A stretch of 40,974 nt of DNA from Candidatus Peregrinibacteria bacterium GW2011_GWF2_38_29 (GCA_000992695.1 LBUS01000011.1:1-40974); one strand, 5' to 3'. Counted from the stretch's first letter, positions 16,101 to 26,587 are shown. The notes: a model not told the origin generated them from the letters alone. A program made the numbers and translations.

Positions 16101-19100
16101 GCATTTAAGGCGACCACATACGATAATTTGATTATTCAATTAAAAAGCACGGAGGCTGATCTTGCAAAACTTTCCGGCGAAAATTATGACGGAGTTTTAA
16201 CAAGCATTTTGCAAAAAGACGTTGAAGCTTATTCAAAAGACAATGGAAGATTGCTTGGAATATTCGATATTGTTGATGAAAATAAGGCTAAAGACGCTGT
16301 CACTTGGAAAAATATGAGCATTGATGAAAAGCATGCTTATATGATACAAACATCTTCAAATCCGGAAAAGCCTTATGAGGTTATGTACCTTAACGCAAAA
16401 GGTGGAAATGATTTTATTGATATTAATTTTAATGGCAATGCTCCAAAAACCGATTCTGATGAAGAATATAACGATTTGATTTCACAAGCTAAGCTTGATG
16501 CGGAAGATAAGAAAATAGAAGAAGCGCAAGCTGCGGAAGAAGCTCTAAGCAATTCCCAAGATCAAGCAGCAAATACTGAAGATACAGACGCAACGAATGA
16601 ATATACAAAGCCTTATAAATATAATGGCGAAGATGCGGTTATAATTTTTAAATGGGTTCCGGCGGTCATGCAGTGGGTCAAAAATTTACAAAAACAAGCC
16701 GGACAAACTTTGTCTTTTGAAAATGGTCCAAGCGATTCTGATGATTCCGATGCTTCAAGTAAAGATAGCGCAAGTTTGAAAATCACTCCAGATAGAAATG
16801 TCTTGGGAGCAGATGGCGGTGACTCCATAACCGTTAAAGTTGAGGCAATGAACGGCAGTGGAAAAATTTCCTCAAAAGATAATGAAACCACGGTCACATT
16901 AAAAATAAATCCTGAAAATGGTCTTGAAACAAACATAAGCGGCGAAGACTCAATATCTTTATTTGATGGTTATGCAACTTTCAATATCATTTCCGGAAGC
17001 AAAATTGAGAATTTCACGCTTAGCGCAGTTGGAAAAACACCTGATGGAAGAGTTTTATCTTCAAACGCAATCCAGATGAGCGTTGTGAAAAAAAGCCTTT
17101 CAATTGTCACTCCTGAAGATCTCGTTAAAGCTGACAACAAAACTCCTTTTACAATAAAAGTTAATGTTTATGGCGAAGACGAAAAAATTGACGAAAAAGA
17201 CAGTAGCACTATTGCATTAAAAATTTCCGATGAATCAAAAGGCTTCGTAAAACTTTCAAAAAATAAAGTTAAAACAAAGAATGGTGTTGCTGAATTTATA
17301 GCTTATCCTACAAATAAATCCGGCATGATTGAATTTACGGCAAGCGTTACGGGCGGCGGCGCTCCGGATGCGACTTCTGAATTTTCAACATTACCGGAAG
17401 ATCCAACAAAGATTGAAATCGTTGCTTCGCCAAGCGTATTAAAAGCCGGTGGAGGCAAAACTAAAGTTAAAGCGGCTCTTTATGATTCAAGCGGAAACAT
17501 GTCCAATGGAGAGAGCTCTTCGTTTAAATTTGAAATCAGCGGACCCGGAAACATAATAGGCGCAAAAGAAACCGTTTCATTCTCGGGACAATCTGAAGTT
17601 GAAATTGAATCAACTGCTGAAACCGGAGAAATCAATCTTTCCGTTGAAGCAAAATATAGCGAAACAGCCTTAAGTGGTTCTATAAAAATTCAATCCAGAA
17701 ATGATTTAGTGATAAGCACTGAAACTTCTTCGTCTGAAATATTGGCTAATGGAAAAGCAAAAACAATAGTCATGGCCTATGTTAAAGATGGCTCCGGAAA
17801 AATTATAAACAATTATTATGGGCCTATCGCATTTGCTCCTAATGACAGCTCTTTTGGAAATGTTACTGAAAATTCTTCAGCTGAAATCCAAAATGGAATG
17901 GCTTCCGCTGAATTTATGGCGTCCAAAAAAGCAGGCACTGTAAAAATTGGAGCCGCTGTTCCGGGATTTGATCCAACTATCACGGAAATAAAAATACTTC
18001 CGCTTGATCCTCATTCCGTAGCCGTAACTTCTGATAAAAATTCGTTGATAAGTGACGGCGTAAGCACTGCGACTTTGATAGTTAAGCTTCTTGATGAGAA
18101 TAAAAATGTGATTACCGATGGTAAATACGCTGTCCAATTAAAGCTCACAAATGACACAAAGAATTATGGCAAATTCGCAGGTTCCGGAGCCACAAATCAG
18201 GCAACCGTTAATTATGAAAATGGAGCAGGACAAATTGATATTTCTTCAACTTTGATGAGCGGACCAATACATATAATCGCAAGCTCGGGCAATCTTGAGA
18301 AATCCGCTGTTGAAATATTTTCCGCAAAGAGATTTTTTGCCACAGATCTTGACGCAAAATTTACAGGATCACTTTATACAACCGTTCTTGGTGATAGTTT
18401 TGGGGATTTAAATAGCCAGAATTCACTCGCGAAAAAGATTCTTGTTAATGGAAAGACTCAGGCTGTTATGACGAGCCTTTCCGCGGACTGGATCCCCTAT
18501 AATGGCTATGGATTCACGGGTCAAAACAAATATGCGATGCTTCTTGCAGGTGGAAATATCGTTGGTGAAGCAACTTTGCCATACATTTCCGAGTACGCTC
18601 TTGTGCTTGGAGACCCAACCGTAAGACTTTCCCCTAATCAAGTTTCACAAACAGGATATACGAAAGATCTTGGTCAACAAATATATGGCGGAAATGAAAA
18701 AATCCAAACAATTATTCCAATTGATTATAATTCCGATAAAAAGAATGACTTGTTTGTGGCTTATGAAAGCGGAAAAATAAGGTTACTTGAAAATACGGGC
18801 GGAAATGAAAAGTTTAAAAATCGTGGAATAATTCTTGATGTTGTTAATGGAATAAATTATGCGACAGCTTCAGATATCAACTCTGATGGGCAAACCGATT
18901 TCGTCGTTGCGACAAAACGCGGATGTAAAAAAGAAGATGTTTGCGTGGATTTGTATAAAAATAATAATGGATACTTCACGCGTGAAAATTTCCCAATCAA
19001 AACATCCAAACGTGTGAATATGATTGCGGCTGAAGACTTTAACAAAGATGGATTTAAAGATTTGGCAGTATCTGACAGCGTCGGGACTGTTCGAATTTTC

Positions 19101-22100
19101 TATAACAACAATGGAAGCATTAATTCAACCGGACAAAAACTCGGCAACCTTGGAGTGCAAATTGATCCTGATGAAAATCTTTCGAGCAATGTTTTGGTTT
19201 ATCACAGCGGAATTAAAATAACTGAAGCTCCGCCTGTTCCAGGTAGGTACACATTGTCACTTCCGGATAAAAACAAAACTACTAATATTCCTGAAATGCA
19301 GGCGGATTATGCCGCGACTATGGCGGAGCTTGATAAATTTGAAGGCGAGCCTGATCCAATGGCAAAAACAATTGAAACCGACTTTGCAATTTATAATTCC
19401 GACAATGCAAAAAATGCAAATGTTACTATTGATAAACGCGTAAGTGTTTCCAAAGAAGAGCTTGATGTTGGCGATATTATAAATTATACGATTACAATTA
19501 AAGCGAAAACCAATGTTTCCAATTTATGGCTTGCTGATCGCCTTAATGGCTTTACGGAAATCGATAAAAATTCTATAAAATATAACTCTAAACCTTGTGA
19601 TACGACATTCAAATGCTATGAAACGGGTGATCTTGAGGCTCCGTATATTCTTGGTGGCGTTAGCGTTCCTTCCGGCACAACTATAAAAATAACTTATTCG
19701 GCAAAAATTCTAAGCTTGCCAAAAATAAATATAACCGCGATTAGGAATTCGCCGGATGTTCCTGTTGTTTCTGATATTCCTGCAATTCTTGCAAATCCTG
19801 AAGGAAATACTTCCGGATCTGTTGTTTATTTTTATCCAAATGGAGATCCAACTCCTACAACAGGCACAACTTCATTCACACAAATTTCCGTTGGTGGAAA
19901 AGAAGCAACGACTGAAAAAGCGATAGATCCCTTTAAGACTGTAACTGATTTGTTCAAAACGACTAAAACCACCCTCCAAGGCTTTAACCTTGCTGATTCT
20001 GATAATGAAGATGGCACAATTGAAATGGCCGGCGGAGGAGATTCAAACACACTTCCCGAAGGCATGAAAAAAGAAATGGAAGATTATAATAACCAGCTTA
20101 TGGGTAATGATTCGGATATGGACGGTACTCCTGATCTTCTTGATGATGTTAATAATGCTTATAACGCCGGCGCCGCGGCCTTGGGCGCTGTTGAAAATAA
20201 AGTTGGTGCCGCTCTTGATAAAACAGCCAATGTCGTTGAAAGCGGAATTGCAGCCCTCAGATGTTCCGGTGGTTGTATCCCAACACCAATAAATATCGCC
20301 TTCCTTGTTCCCGGCATGATAAATACGATGGGTGTTCCTTCGGGTTTTGTGGAAGGCCTTCCTGTTTTTGGAACAGGTTGTCCAAATATCGTTCCGATCT
20401 GGCCGCCAACGCCATATCAGTCTTCAAACGGATTCAGACTTTATGTTTCCCCAACATTAACAGCAAAAGTTGGGATGGGATTTTGCACAGGAGGCTCTTA
20501 CCTTACAGGCCAATGTTTTGCAGTTGCTCCGCCAATTCCAACGGGAGGCGCTTGCGACAAAATTGCAAGTGGCATGTCCAGCGCAGTTTCAAAAGCCGGA
20601 TCAATTGCACAATCGGGCGTTGATAGTATGACAACGATTGTTTCCGACCCTGCGGGAGACAGCAGTGGCACAACAAGCGGATTTAAATCCAGCGCAGCAT
20701 TCAAGGGATATAAAGTTGCAAATGTTACCGGTTCAAAAAACATATCGATACCGGGCTTTCCTGCCGTTATTTCAAAATGGCTTGATCGACAAATCGAAGA
20801 AGCTGTTAACAAGCTTGGTGACGGTCCGGATATATATTTTATTTATCCAAAATGGAGTTCGATAACCGGTTCAATTAAGCCTCAAAAAACGAATTTCACG
20901 GGAATAAAGCAACTTTTAACATACATAAACAGCATCCCTATAATTCAAATCGAAGGAAGAGATGTTATGATTCGCGTTCCAACTCTGACTAAAAAAGAAG
21001 TCGATAAAGCTGTGAATGACTACAAATCATTTAAAAAAGATTTAGATAATGAAATTGAAAGAGTAAAAAATAAAATAAAATGTAAATATGACGCTCAAAA
21101 AGGTGGATATTATGCACCGGAGCCATATGAACAACTTTGCGCAAAGTTAATGGTTAATGCCGCGGGCCTTTCCAGATCCATTGAAAAAAATATCGATGCG
21201 CTTGAACAATGGAAAATGTTCCCAAAGAAAGTCATTGAATTTAGAAATTTCGAAGCAAAGTATGCAAAGCAAATTATAAATTATTTAACCGTTATAACAG
21301 ACTATGTCGGCGGATACATGCAAAGACAGCAACACCGCATTGAAGCATGGATGGAAGCCATAAAAAAGATTAAAAAAATTCTTGAAAGCTGGCAATTGCT
21401 TCTTGATATCATGATCGATTATCAAACTTCTTGCGACTCTTGTAAATCGGATAGATTTTCCTTGCTTGAAATTTTGTTAAAGATTTTTGCTGCAATTCCT
21501 GAGCCACCGGTTGTGCAATTCCCAAAACTTCCGGATATCGTTCTTGATGTTTCACAAATACAAGCCGGAATAAAAATCATATGGCCGGATATGATATTCA
21601 TGCCTGAAAAACTTATCATTCCGCCACTTCCAAGAATAAGATTTCCTGATATTGTGCCCGGAATTGAAATTGAACTGTTTGAGCTTCCGATAGTTCCAGC
21701 CCCTCCACCGCTACCGGATCTTCCTAATTTGCCACCTTTGCCTTTGGTCAAACTTCCCGATCTTCCGCCTGCTCCAATAATTCCAAGCCTCCCTTCCTCA
21801 ATAAAGAAATCGAGCGACATTCTTAAGAAATTGATGAAAATACTTTGCCTTCTTAAAAAAGGATTTATTCCCGTCCCTGAAACAAGTTTAAAAACTGAGA
21901 TCGAAAACATTACGCAAAGATCACTAAATCCACCTCTCGCAATTGATCTTGCTATGCCAATTCAATCGCCTGCAATCTCTTATTCAATGATCGATAGAGT
22001 TACCGTTGAAGTCAAAATTAATGCGCAAGTCAAAACCGATAAAATCTATGATGCTGTAAAAGGCCTTGCCGATAAATTGAATGGTTATACCAGTTCGATC

Positions 22101-25100
22101 GTAAAAATCGTCAACTCAAGCGTTATGAACGTCAGAAACGCGGTTGATAAGGCCACACAGCCGGATATTAATGTTCCGGACATTCAACTTAATAAAAAGC
22201 TTGGCACCTTTAAAGAAAATAAGAATCCATATATAAATCTTGTTGCGACGCAAACATTCATAAATGCAAAGGATCTTCCTGTCTCTCCAAATTTAAAAAA
22301 TATTTCCGGAAATTCTTATATTGAAAATCTCAAATCTTCTTTGATCGCTTATACTGAATCCAGCAGGGGTCTTGCCTATGATGCTCCGCATATAAGCAGA
22401 TTCTTGGCTTCAGCAGGCGGCTTACCAATTCCCGATTCAATCGCAAAAATGCAAGAAGAGGCCGGTAAAACCGCTACACCAAGAGGAATATTTATTTACA
22501 ATGAAGAGCAAAATGTTAATGAAAAACTTGTTAATTATACCGAGGATATTAAAAATAACAGCCATATAATTTATTTTGACGCTGATAATGATAGTGATGA
22601 AGATGTGCTTTTATCCTTTAATGGCGATATTTATTTAAAAGAAAATCATAAAATTGCACACGAAACTGATAAGCATTTTACAGGGTTTGATGATGATGAA
22701 ATTGACGATCTTTTGCCTAATGCATCCTCTGTTAATGCTTTCGCGGCTGATTATAAAAATAAAAGCGCAACATTTACATGGATGCAATCGGGACAAAAAA
22801 ATCTTGCAGGTTATGAAATAACTTATCGCGGAACAGATGGCATTCATAAAGTTCGACTTGTTCTTGGCGAACCAAAAGAAGATGAAGAAAAACTTGTTGC
22901 CGGCACAAGTCCAACATATAGCTTGGCTCTTGAAAATGGCGTCTATTACGCGCAAATCGCGTCGTTTGATACGGACAATAATTACTCAACAATTTCCGGA
23001 GCAACTCTTCTTGCGCCACAAATATGTTCTGACACCTCGGCTCCAATGCCAAACGCAGGACCAAATAAAATCCGAACGCCGGTTCTTAAGCCTGTTCGAA
23101 TTGATGCAAGCGGATCAATTGATCAAGGCGGCGAAGTGACAAGTTACTTCATTGATACAAATCTTGAAAAAGATGACAACGGCGACTCTGATCCAACAAA
23201 TGATAAAAATATAAATAACGGTTCAAACCCAATATTTATAATGGGCCCTTATGAAGATCTTGGTATCCAAAATATAAAAGTTTATGCAGTTGATCAATCC
23301 GGGAATATGGCAGGTCAAAATATTGAAATTGAAGTTTATACACCTGATGTTGAGCTGACTGCAATCTCTTATGAAAGTAAAAATGCTTATGGAAAAACTA
23401 TCCCACCTGAAAGTGAAATGCCAATAACGCTTGTTCGTGATAGAAATGGAAAAGTCGATACTCTTGGCGAGTATATAACAAATTCCAAGGGTGAATTTAA
23501 GGCTGAACCATTAAGCACTGAAGGAAAAATTGTCATCAAAAATGCAAAAGGTGAGATTGTCGCCGAGTACGATGAAGCAACCGGGAAATTAACTCCAACC
23601 AAAGAAGGATATTATCTCGATATCACTCCAAGCACCGGTGGAATGCCACCGCTCGTTAATTTACGTGATAAAGACGGCAATATTTTGATCAGCATTTTCT
23701 ATATTGCTGATGCCAATACTGACACAAAACTTGATTCTTCAGATATCGAATATACACAGGAAGGTGTAAAAAACATGGTTGGTGTTCATTCAAAAGATAT
23801 CAACTATGAAGATGAATTTATATTCAAAAAAATTGCCGGCGATGATCCGACTTGGTTTGGTTCAACTGAAATTATTTATAAAAATAACAACAAAAGAATT
23901 GCTTTGATTGATACTCTTGGAAATGTTTATATTCTTGATCCAAGAGCGGGAATGAGGCTTAAGAGCGTGAACCCTGACGATCCTTACGTACTTGAGATTT
24001 TATTTGACGGCAAAGTTATTGGTGAAGTTTTTGTATCGATAAAACTCCCTGCGCCGCTTAATCTTGTTTCAAAAGATATGTTTGCAAAAAACTTTGGCAC
24101 AAGTGAAATCATAAAAAATCCCGGAAATAAAAACACACCTTCATTCAGAGATATTCCGCTTGATAGTAAATATTCAAATGCTGTTGAGACGCTTAAAAAA
24201 CGCGGAATCATCCAAGGATATAAAGATGGAACCGGAGAATATTTTAGACCTGAACAAAACATAACAAGAGCTGAATTTACAAAAATGATCCTTAGAATGC
24301 TTTGTATTTTCCCCGGAAAAGAAGCAAAAAGCGCTCCTGCAGTATTCAACGATATACCGTTTACAAAGTCTTTACCTTGGTATTTTGATTATACAAAAGA
24401 AGCATTCTTGCGAGAACTTATATTTGGATATCTTGGCGAACAAGATGCAAATGGAATGAATCCATTTAAGCCTCAGGCGAATATATCTCTTGCAGAAGCC
24501 GTAAAAATCGTTATCGAAGCGCTTTATATGCAAAAAATAATTGACTTTGAAAGGCCTGGCTTGCAAGCCCCTTGGTATAAACCATATATATTTATGGGAC
24601 AAGATTTAACACCATTCTTGAAAAGTGTTAATGACGTTAATGAAAGCTTTATTATAACAACCGGCCAAGCAAGAGATCCTGAAAAACTTCTTACAAGAGG
24701 TGAATTCGCGGAAATTGCGAATAGGGTTATTAGAGTTTACGACTGTTCAAATCTTGATTCTGATAAAGACGGTATGACTGATATTTGGGAAGCTGATCAC
24801 AATTTAAACAACTATTTAAATGATGCTGATGATGATCCTGATAAAGATGGACTTAAAAATATTCAGGAATATCAGAATCAAACAGATCCATTGAATCCTG
24901 ATACGGACGGCGATGGACTCAAAGACGGTGAAGAAATATTTACTTATAAAACTTCGCCAATCAATCCTGACACGGATGGCGACATGCTCACCGATGGCGA
25001 AGAGGTGCTTAAATATATGACAAATCCATTAAATCCCGATACGGACTTTGGCGGAGTTCCGGATGGAGTTGAAGTTAATCGAGGCACGGATCCTCTTGAT

Positions 25101-25319
25101 CCTCTTGATGACTTCGGAAAATCAGACAGCAAGTTGCCACCTGGAGTTTATGGAATTTTGGCTGACTGCAATGCTTGCCCATGCCCTGCAACAATCGAAC
25201 ACACAGCACAACTTTTACCTGGCGATATTATTTACGCAATGATAACAAATAAAAAACATGACAAAGTGTTTAGCAAGAGTAATGAAATAATTGTTAATCC
25301 AAAGCAACAAACCTTATGA
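13161..25319 (+). CDS. giant multidomain S-layer-type surface protein, 4052 aa
   Basis: Exported envelope protein. Signal peptide 1-36 ends VSA. Approximate residue map: 57-280 a region with IVLVGNIPLPE and a D-x-x-Y...G-x-P pattern reminiscent of the gingipain (C25) fold, catalytic His/Cys not identified; 583-685 PDZ-like (GDVLLSIDGKKL); ~1200-1740 four or five bacterial Ig-like (Big_1/invasin-type) repeats; 1850-1970 three FG-GAP/VCBS-like Ca2+ motifs; 2087-2180 DUF11-like; ~2316 a DSDMDGTPD loop; 2840-2885 Pro-rich; 3190-3276 Fn3-like; 3293-3393 PKD-like; 3660-3856 three SLH domains, the usual anchor to cell-wall polymer; 3865-3980 thrombospondin-3-like repeats (NPDTDGDGLKDGEE); a C-terminal CNACPCP. 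Its TGA overlaps the next ATG (ATGA). Likely roles are S-layer or adhesion; a protease function is only a guess. Confidence 0.93.
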   Translation: MHTKIKTLLTLNRLISGFILASFVLTQVIGIQTVSAFNLYPRVDAEESFMAPKNIEHSDMVAVLVSKDIYDNDDDFEGLNEKYDGLKNNTIKYRVERYAEDIAKVLPKTKVKIIVAENNTDAPRKIYEVLDKLYFEGEEVKNTVAQLRGIVLVGNIPLPEVEKSGKKFTTIFPYTDFDERAYVYDYTKNTFVSNPSSLDPSADVWHGVIPGTPDEIATYLDKNHLYHTGNKDFTDFAQKVLYADLNRENETMTRAMYKNYEEYTNSLEKMAYYRYTKEWLIDLMKKFNESIAADVEMDTADQEVPAASANQKIKSNGKEQSVSALMKSSNDNLKKALTQGTDISIPDIFTKFLVEKYAFPYYKLFEKHLSEVNDFVAGSGRWDESSVDTAISLISKKDLDSREFLKQINNSVEKKVDEIVEKLQKPIPLIRYVEVSGYTNLQHDATGKIIKRDATMNLGFKNSEMSHKSEAEACLFPYFNNSKNLVFLANGLDHYMKDDGWKSYINGISYENLNSAEQCSLWRGNALNDDSKAAKMLRTGNLSTLNTYEYPKESLADPKKPPTPRKSPSIGVNTKIIDKNSLNGLGISGDYNYGFVVAPDLKTGVPAVYTEAANDVSKILAEGDVLLSIDGKKLTQSHDVAEAMKPHHPDIYQITYGSSGLPEKNYDNAEVEFWQKSSGKIVTAKIGIIDANSGNDYARKPWEVYENRPWSADCYAINMTTPEKCFPSFATIPVYDEAGAYATKNESKDYLKSQSSYRACYDFNIYESPSNSNTDVSARHIGMAQYLYEAKLRDDTFLYTYVPGVGEDPWTCGGVTYRSNSYIKNSGKYGPAKAGEVPKAPTQDPKYLPLTWDNKFTLFDLLKAYASSQNLAPIGFDGFKSKFLETAKTEIVSISMKADGGFESKFIKPDVFVLFEPHFYPDDQNPKTISSVIKHKNPTNETLGIQLKSYSAEALPVDDPRYVTFKNKLDNKETTLLYPNAFKATTYDNLIIQLKSTEADLAKLSGENYDGVLTSILQKDVEAYSKDNGRLLGIFDIVDENKAKDAVTWKNMSIDEKHAYMIQTSSNPEKPYEVMYLNAKGGNDFIDINFNGNAPKTDSDEEYNDLISQAKLDAEDKKIEEAQAAEEALSNSQDQAANTEDTDATNEYTKPYKYNGEDAVIIFKWVPAVMQWVKNLQKQAGQTLSFENGPSDSDDSDASSKDSASLKITPDRNVLGADGGDSITVKVEAMNGSGKISSKDNETTVTLKINPENGLETNISGEDSISLFDGYATFNIISGSKIENFTLSAVGKTPDGRVLSSNAIQMSVVKKSLSIVTPEDLVKADNKTPFTIKVNVYGEDEKIDEKDSSTIALKISDESKGFVKLSKNKVKTKNGVAEFIAYPTNKSGMIEFTASVTGGGAPDATSEFSTLPEDPTKIEIVASPSVLKAGGGKTKVKAALYDSSGNMSNGESSSFKFEISGPGNIIGAKETVSFSGQSEVEIESTAETGEINLSVEAKYSETALSGSIKIQSRNDLVISTETSSSEILANGKAKTIVMAYVKDGSGKIINNYYGPIAFAPNDSSFGNVTENSSAEIQNGMASAEFMASKKAGTVKIGAAVPGFDPTITEIKILPLDPHSVAVTSDKNSLISDGVSTATLIVKLLDENKNVITDGKYAVQLKLTNDTKNYGKFAGSGATNQATVNYENGAGQIDISSTLMSGPIHIIASSGNLEKSAVEIFSAKRFFATDLDAKFTGSLYTTVLGDSFGDLNSQNSLAKKILVNGKTQAVMTSLSADWIPYNGYGFTGQNKYAMLLAGGNIVGEATLPYISEYALVLGDPTVRLSPNQVSQTGYTKDLGQQIYGGNEKIQTIIPIDYNSDKKNDLFVAYESGKIRLLENTGGNEKFKNRGIILDVVNGINYATASDINSDGQTDFVVATKRGCKKEDVCVDLYKNNNGYFTRENFPIKTSKRVNMIAAEDFNKDGFKDLAVSDSVGTVRIFYNNNGSINSTGQKLGNLGVQIDPDENLSSNVLVYHSGIKITEAPPVPGRYTLSLPDKNKTTNIPEMQADYAATMAELDKFEGEPDPMAKTIETDFAIYNSDNAKNANVTIDKRVSVSKEELDVGDIINYTITIKAKTNVSNLWLADRLNGFTEIDKNSIKYNSKPCDTTFKCYETGDLEAPYILGGVSVPSGTTIKITYSAKILSLPKINITAIRNSPDVPVVSDIPAILANPEGNTSGSVVYFYPNGDPTPTTGTTSFTQISVGGKEATTEKAIDPFKTVTDLFKTTKTTLQGFNLADSDNEDGTIEMAGGGDSNTLPEGMKKEMEDYNNQLMGNDSDMDGTPDLLDDVNNAYNAGAAALGAVENKVGAALDKTANVVESGIAALRCSGGCIPTPINIAFLVPGMINTMGVPSGFVEGLPVFGTGCPNIVPIWPPTPYQSSNGFRLYVSPTLTAKVGMGFCTGGSYLTGQCFAVAPPIPTGGACDKIASGMSSAVSKAGSIAQSGVDSMTTIVSDPAGDSSGTTSGFKSSAAFKGYKVANVTGSKNISIPGFPAVISKWLDRQIEEAVNKLGDGPDIYFIYPKWSSITGSIKPQKTNFTGIKQLLTYINSIPIIQIEGRDVMIRVPTLTKKEVDKAVNDYKSFKKDLDNEIERVKNKIKCKYDAQKGGYYAPEPYEQLCAKLMVNAAGLSRSIEKNIDALEQWKMFPKKVIEFRNFEAKYAKQIINYLTVITDYVGGYMQRQQHRIEAWMEAIKKIKKILESWQLLLDIMIDYQTSCDSCKSDRFSLLEILLKIFAAIPEPPVVQFPKLPDIVLDVSQIQAGIKIIWPDMIFMPEKLIIPPLPRIRFPDIVPGIEIELFELPIVPAPPPLPDLPNLPPLPLVKLPDLPPAPIIPSLPSSIKKSSDILKKLMKILCLLKKGFIPVPETSLKTEIENITQRSLNPPLAIDLAMPIQSPAISYSMIDRVTVEVKINAQVKTDKIYDAVKGLADKLNGYTSSIVKIVNSSVMNVRNAVDKATQPDINVPDIQLNKKLGTFKENKNPYINLVATQTFINAKDLPVSPNLKNISGNSYIENLKSSLIAYTESSRGLAYDAPHISRFLASAGGLPIPDSIAKMQEEAGKTATPRGIFIYNEEQNVNEKLVNYTEDIKNNSHIIYFDADNDSDEDVLLSFNGDIYLKENHKIAHETDKHFTGFDDDEIDDLLPNASSVNAFAADYKNKSATFTWMQSGQKNLAGYEITYRGTDGIHKVRLVLGEPKEDEEKLVAGTSPTYSLALENGVYYAQIASFDTDNNYSTISGATLLAPQICSDTSAPMPNAGPNKIRTPVLKPVRIDASGSIDQGGEVTSYFIDTNLEKDDNGDSDPTNDKNINNGSNPIFIMGPYEDLGIQNIKVYAVDQSGNMAGQNIEIEVYTPDVELTAISYESKNAYGKTIPPESEMPITLVRDRNGKVDTLGEYITNSKGEFKAEPLSTEGKIVIKNAKGEIVAEYDEATGKLTPTKEGYYLDITPSTGGMPPLVNLRDKDGNILISIFYIADANTDTKLDSSDIEYTQEGVKNMVGVHSKDINYEDEFIFKKIAGDDPTWFGSTEIIYKNNNKRIALIDTLGNVYILDPRAGMRLKSVNPDDPYVLEILFDGKVIGEVFVSIKLPAPLNLVSKDMFAKNFGTSEIIKNPGNKNTPSFRDIPLDSKYSNAVETLKKRGIIQGYKDGTGEYFRPEQNITRAEFTKMILRMLCIFPGKEAKSAPAVFNDIPFTKSLPWYFDYTKEAFLRELIFGYLGEQDANGMNPFKPQANISLAEAVKIVIEALYMQKIIDFERPGLQAPWYKPYIFMGQDLTPFLKSVNDVNESFIITTGQARDPEKLLTRGEFAEIANRVIRVYDCSNLDSDKDGMTDIWEADHNLNNYLNDADDDPDKDGLKNIQEYQNQTDPLNPDTDGDGLKDGEEIFTYKTSPINPDTDGDMLTDGEEVLKYMTNPLNPDTDFGGVPDGVEVNRGTDPLDPLDDFGKSDSKLPPGVYGILADCNACPCPATIEHTAQLLPGDIIYAMITNKKHDKVFSKSNEIIVNPKQQTL

Positions 25320-25903
25320 AAAAAATTATAATAACAATCTTGGCAGCCTTAATCATCTCATTATTTGGGCTTAATCATGCGATGAATTTTGCATTTGCAC
25401 AGGACGCGCCGGCGCAGGACCCCGCTCAAGATCCTGCTGTTGCCGATACATGCTTAGTTGGTATGAAAAAATACTTTGATGGAGAAGATGGTGAAAGCGG
25501 CGCAAACAAATCATTCCGCGACGATATTGAAGCCAACTTTAAAAATAAATCTGCAAATAGCTCTCTTTTAGGACTATCTGTACAACGATATGAAAGATAT
25601 AAATTGGATGCAGCTGCGGAATATGCCAAATTTGCTCCACAGACCGGTAATAGCCAAGAAGCTGAATATTCCGAGCAAAATCAATGTTATTATGAAATTC
25701 AAAAACAAATTCAAGACGCAAGAAAAATTATTATCAATGATATAAAAATAACAACCTATAAGAAAAAACAAACAATTCTGATTGAAAAATATGATTCGAT
25801 TTCGGAAAAAATGAGAAAATTTAACGTGTCCCTTGCTGAGCTGAAAGCCTTTTTCATGACATTCAAAGACAAAATACCGGGATTTATAAAAACATGCATA
25901 TAA
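25316..25903 (+). CDS. exported protein of unknown function, 195 aa
   Basis: Signal peptide at 1-29 (hydrophobic core IITILAALIISLFGL, A-F-A-Q cleavage region), then a short Gln/Asp/Pro repeat-like linker, then a mostly helical domain with three Cys (in CLVG, QNQCYY and the last-but-one residue). I do not recognise the family. Its ATG overlaps the stop codon of the giant surface gene by four bases, so the two are translationally coupled. It is followed within 5 bp by another exported protein. Three further exported unknowns follow in the same operon, suggesting parts of one envelope structure. Confidence 0.85.
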   Translation: MKKIIITILAALIISLFGLNHAMNFAFAQDAPAQDPAQDPAVADTCLVGMKKYFDGEDGESGANKSFRDDIEANFKNKSANSSLLGLSVQRYERYKLDAAAEYAKFAPQTGNSQEAEYSEQNQCYYEIQKQIQDARKIIINDIKITTYKKKQTILIEKYDSISEKMRKFNVSLAELKAFFMTFKDKIPGFIKTCI

Positions 25904-25908
25904 AATTT

Positions 25909-26586
25909 ATGAATAAAAAATATAAAATCATTATCGCCGGACTGATTGCAATAGGAGCCATTGCTCTGATAATGTTTTTTATCCCAAATAAGGCGCAAAC
26001 TTCCGGCAATGAGCCGCCTATTGATCCTTTAACCGCCCTTGATGTCGCTGATCAAAAAAGTTTTGACAGCTTAAAAGAGGTTTATCACGAATCGATGAAT
26101 ACGCTGTTTAATGAGGCATTTAGCAGAATAACCGCCGGAAACGCTTTAACTAAAGCTCCTGATGAAACCGACACAAAAGATGAAGCCTGCTTGCCAACAA
26201 AAGAACCTCTTAATGTCAGCACTTATTGCGTAGCTGTTCGAGCCGCAAAGCTTTATATGGACTACCAAGTCCGACTGGAATATGTGAAAGGCAGTATAGA
26301 TATAGGCCTCTTCAATAACTCAGGCGTTGTTGGCCAAGACGGCATTGTTGCCGACTTAGCTGCAAAAGGAAAAGCCGTCTTAAAAGAAATCGAAGATTCT
26401 AAAAAAGCTCTTGATGTGACTGTTAATGCATATAAAGAATTTCAATATGCTTATCCGATGCATAAAGCTTATGAAAAAACATTTAACCTACTTGTTAAAT
26501 ATAGAGATTTACTAGGCGAAATAAGGGGACAAGTCGAAGTCTTTCCTTCAAAATTTATCGATGCGACAACCTCAAAATGCGAGTAA
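25909..26586 (+). CDS. membrane-anchored or exported protein of unknown function, 225 aa
   Basis: The N-terminus MNKKYK plus a ~20-residue hydrophobic segment (IIIAGLIAIGAIALIMFFI) is a signal anchor or uncleaved signal, as no clear cleavage site follows. The remainder is helical, with Cys in DEACLP, STYCVAV and the penultimate residue. An alternative ATG at 25894 overlaps the preceding stop and adds five residues; the 25909 start gives a cleaner signal. The C-terminal Cys also occurs in its operon neighbours. No family is recognised. Confidence 0.8.
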   Translation: MNKKYKIIIAGLIAIGAIALIMFFIPNKAQTSGNEPPIDPLTALDVADQKSFDSLKEVYHESMNTLFNEAFSRITAGNALTKAPDETDTKDEACLPTKEPLNVSTYCVAVRAAKLYMDYQVRLEYVKGSIDIGLFNNSGVVGQDGIVADLAAKGKAVLKEIEDSKKALDVTVNAYKEFQYAYPMHKAYEKTFNLLVKYRDLLGEIRGQVEVFPSKFIDATTSKCE

Positions 26587-26587
26587 T

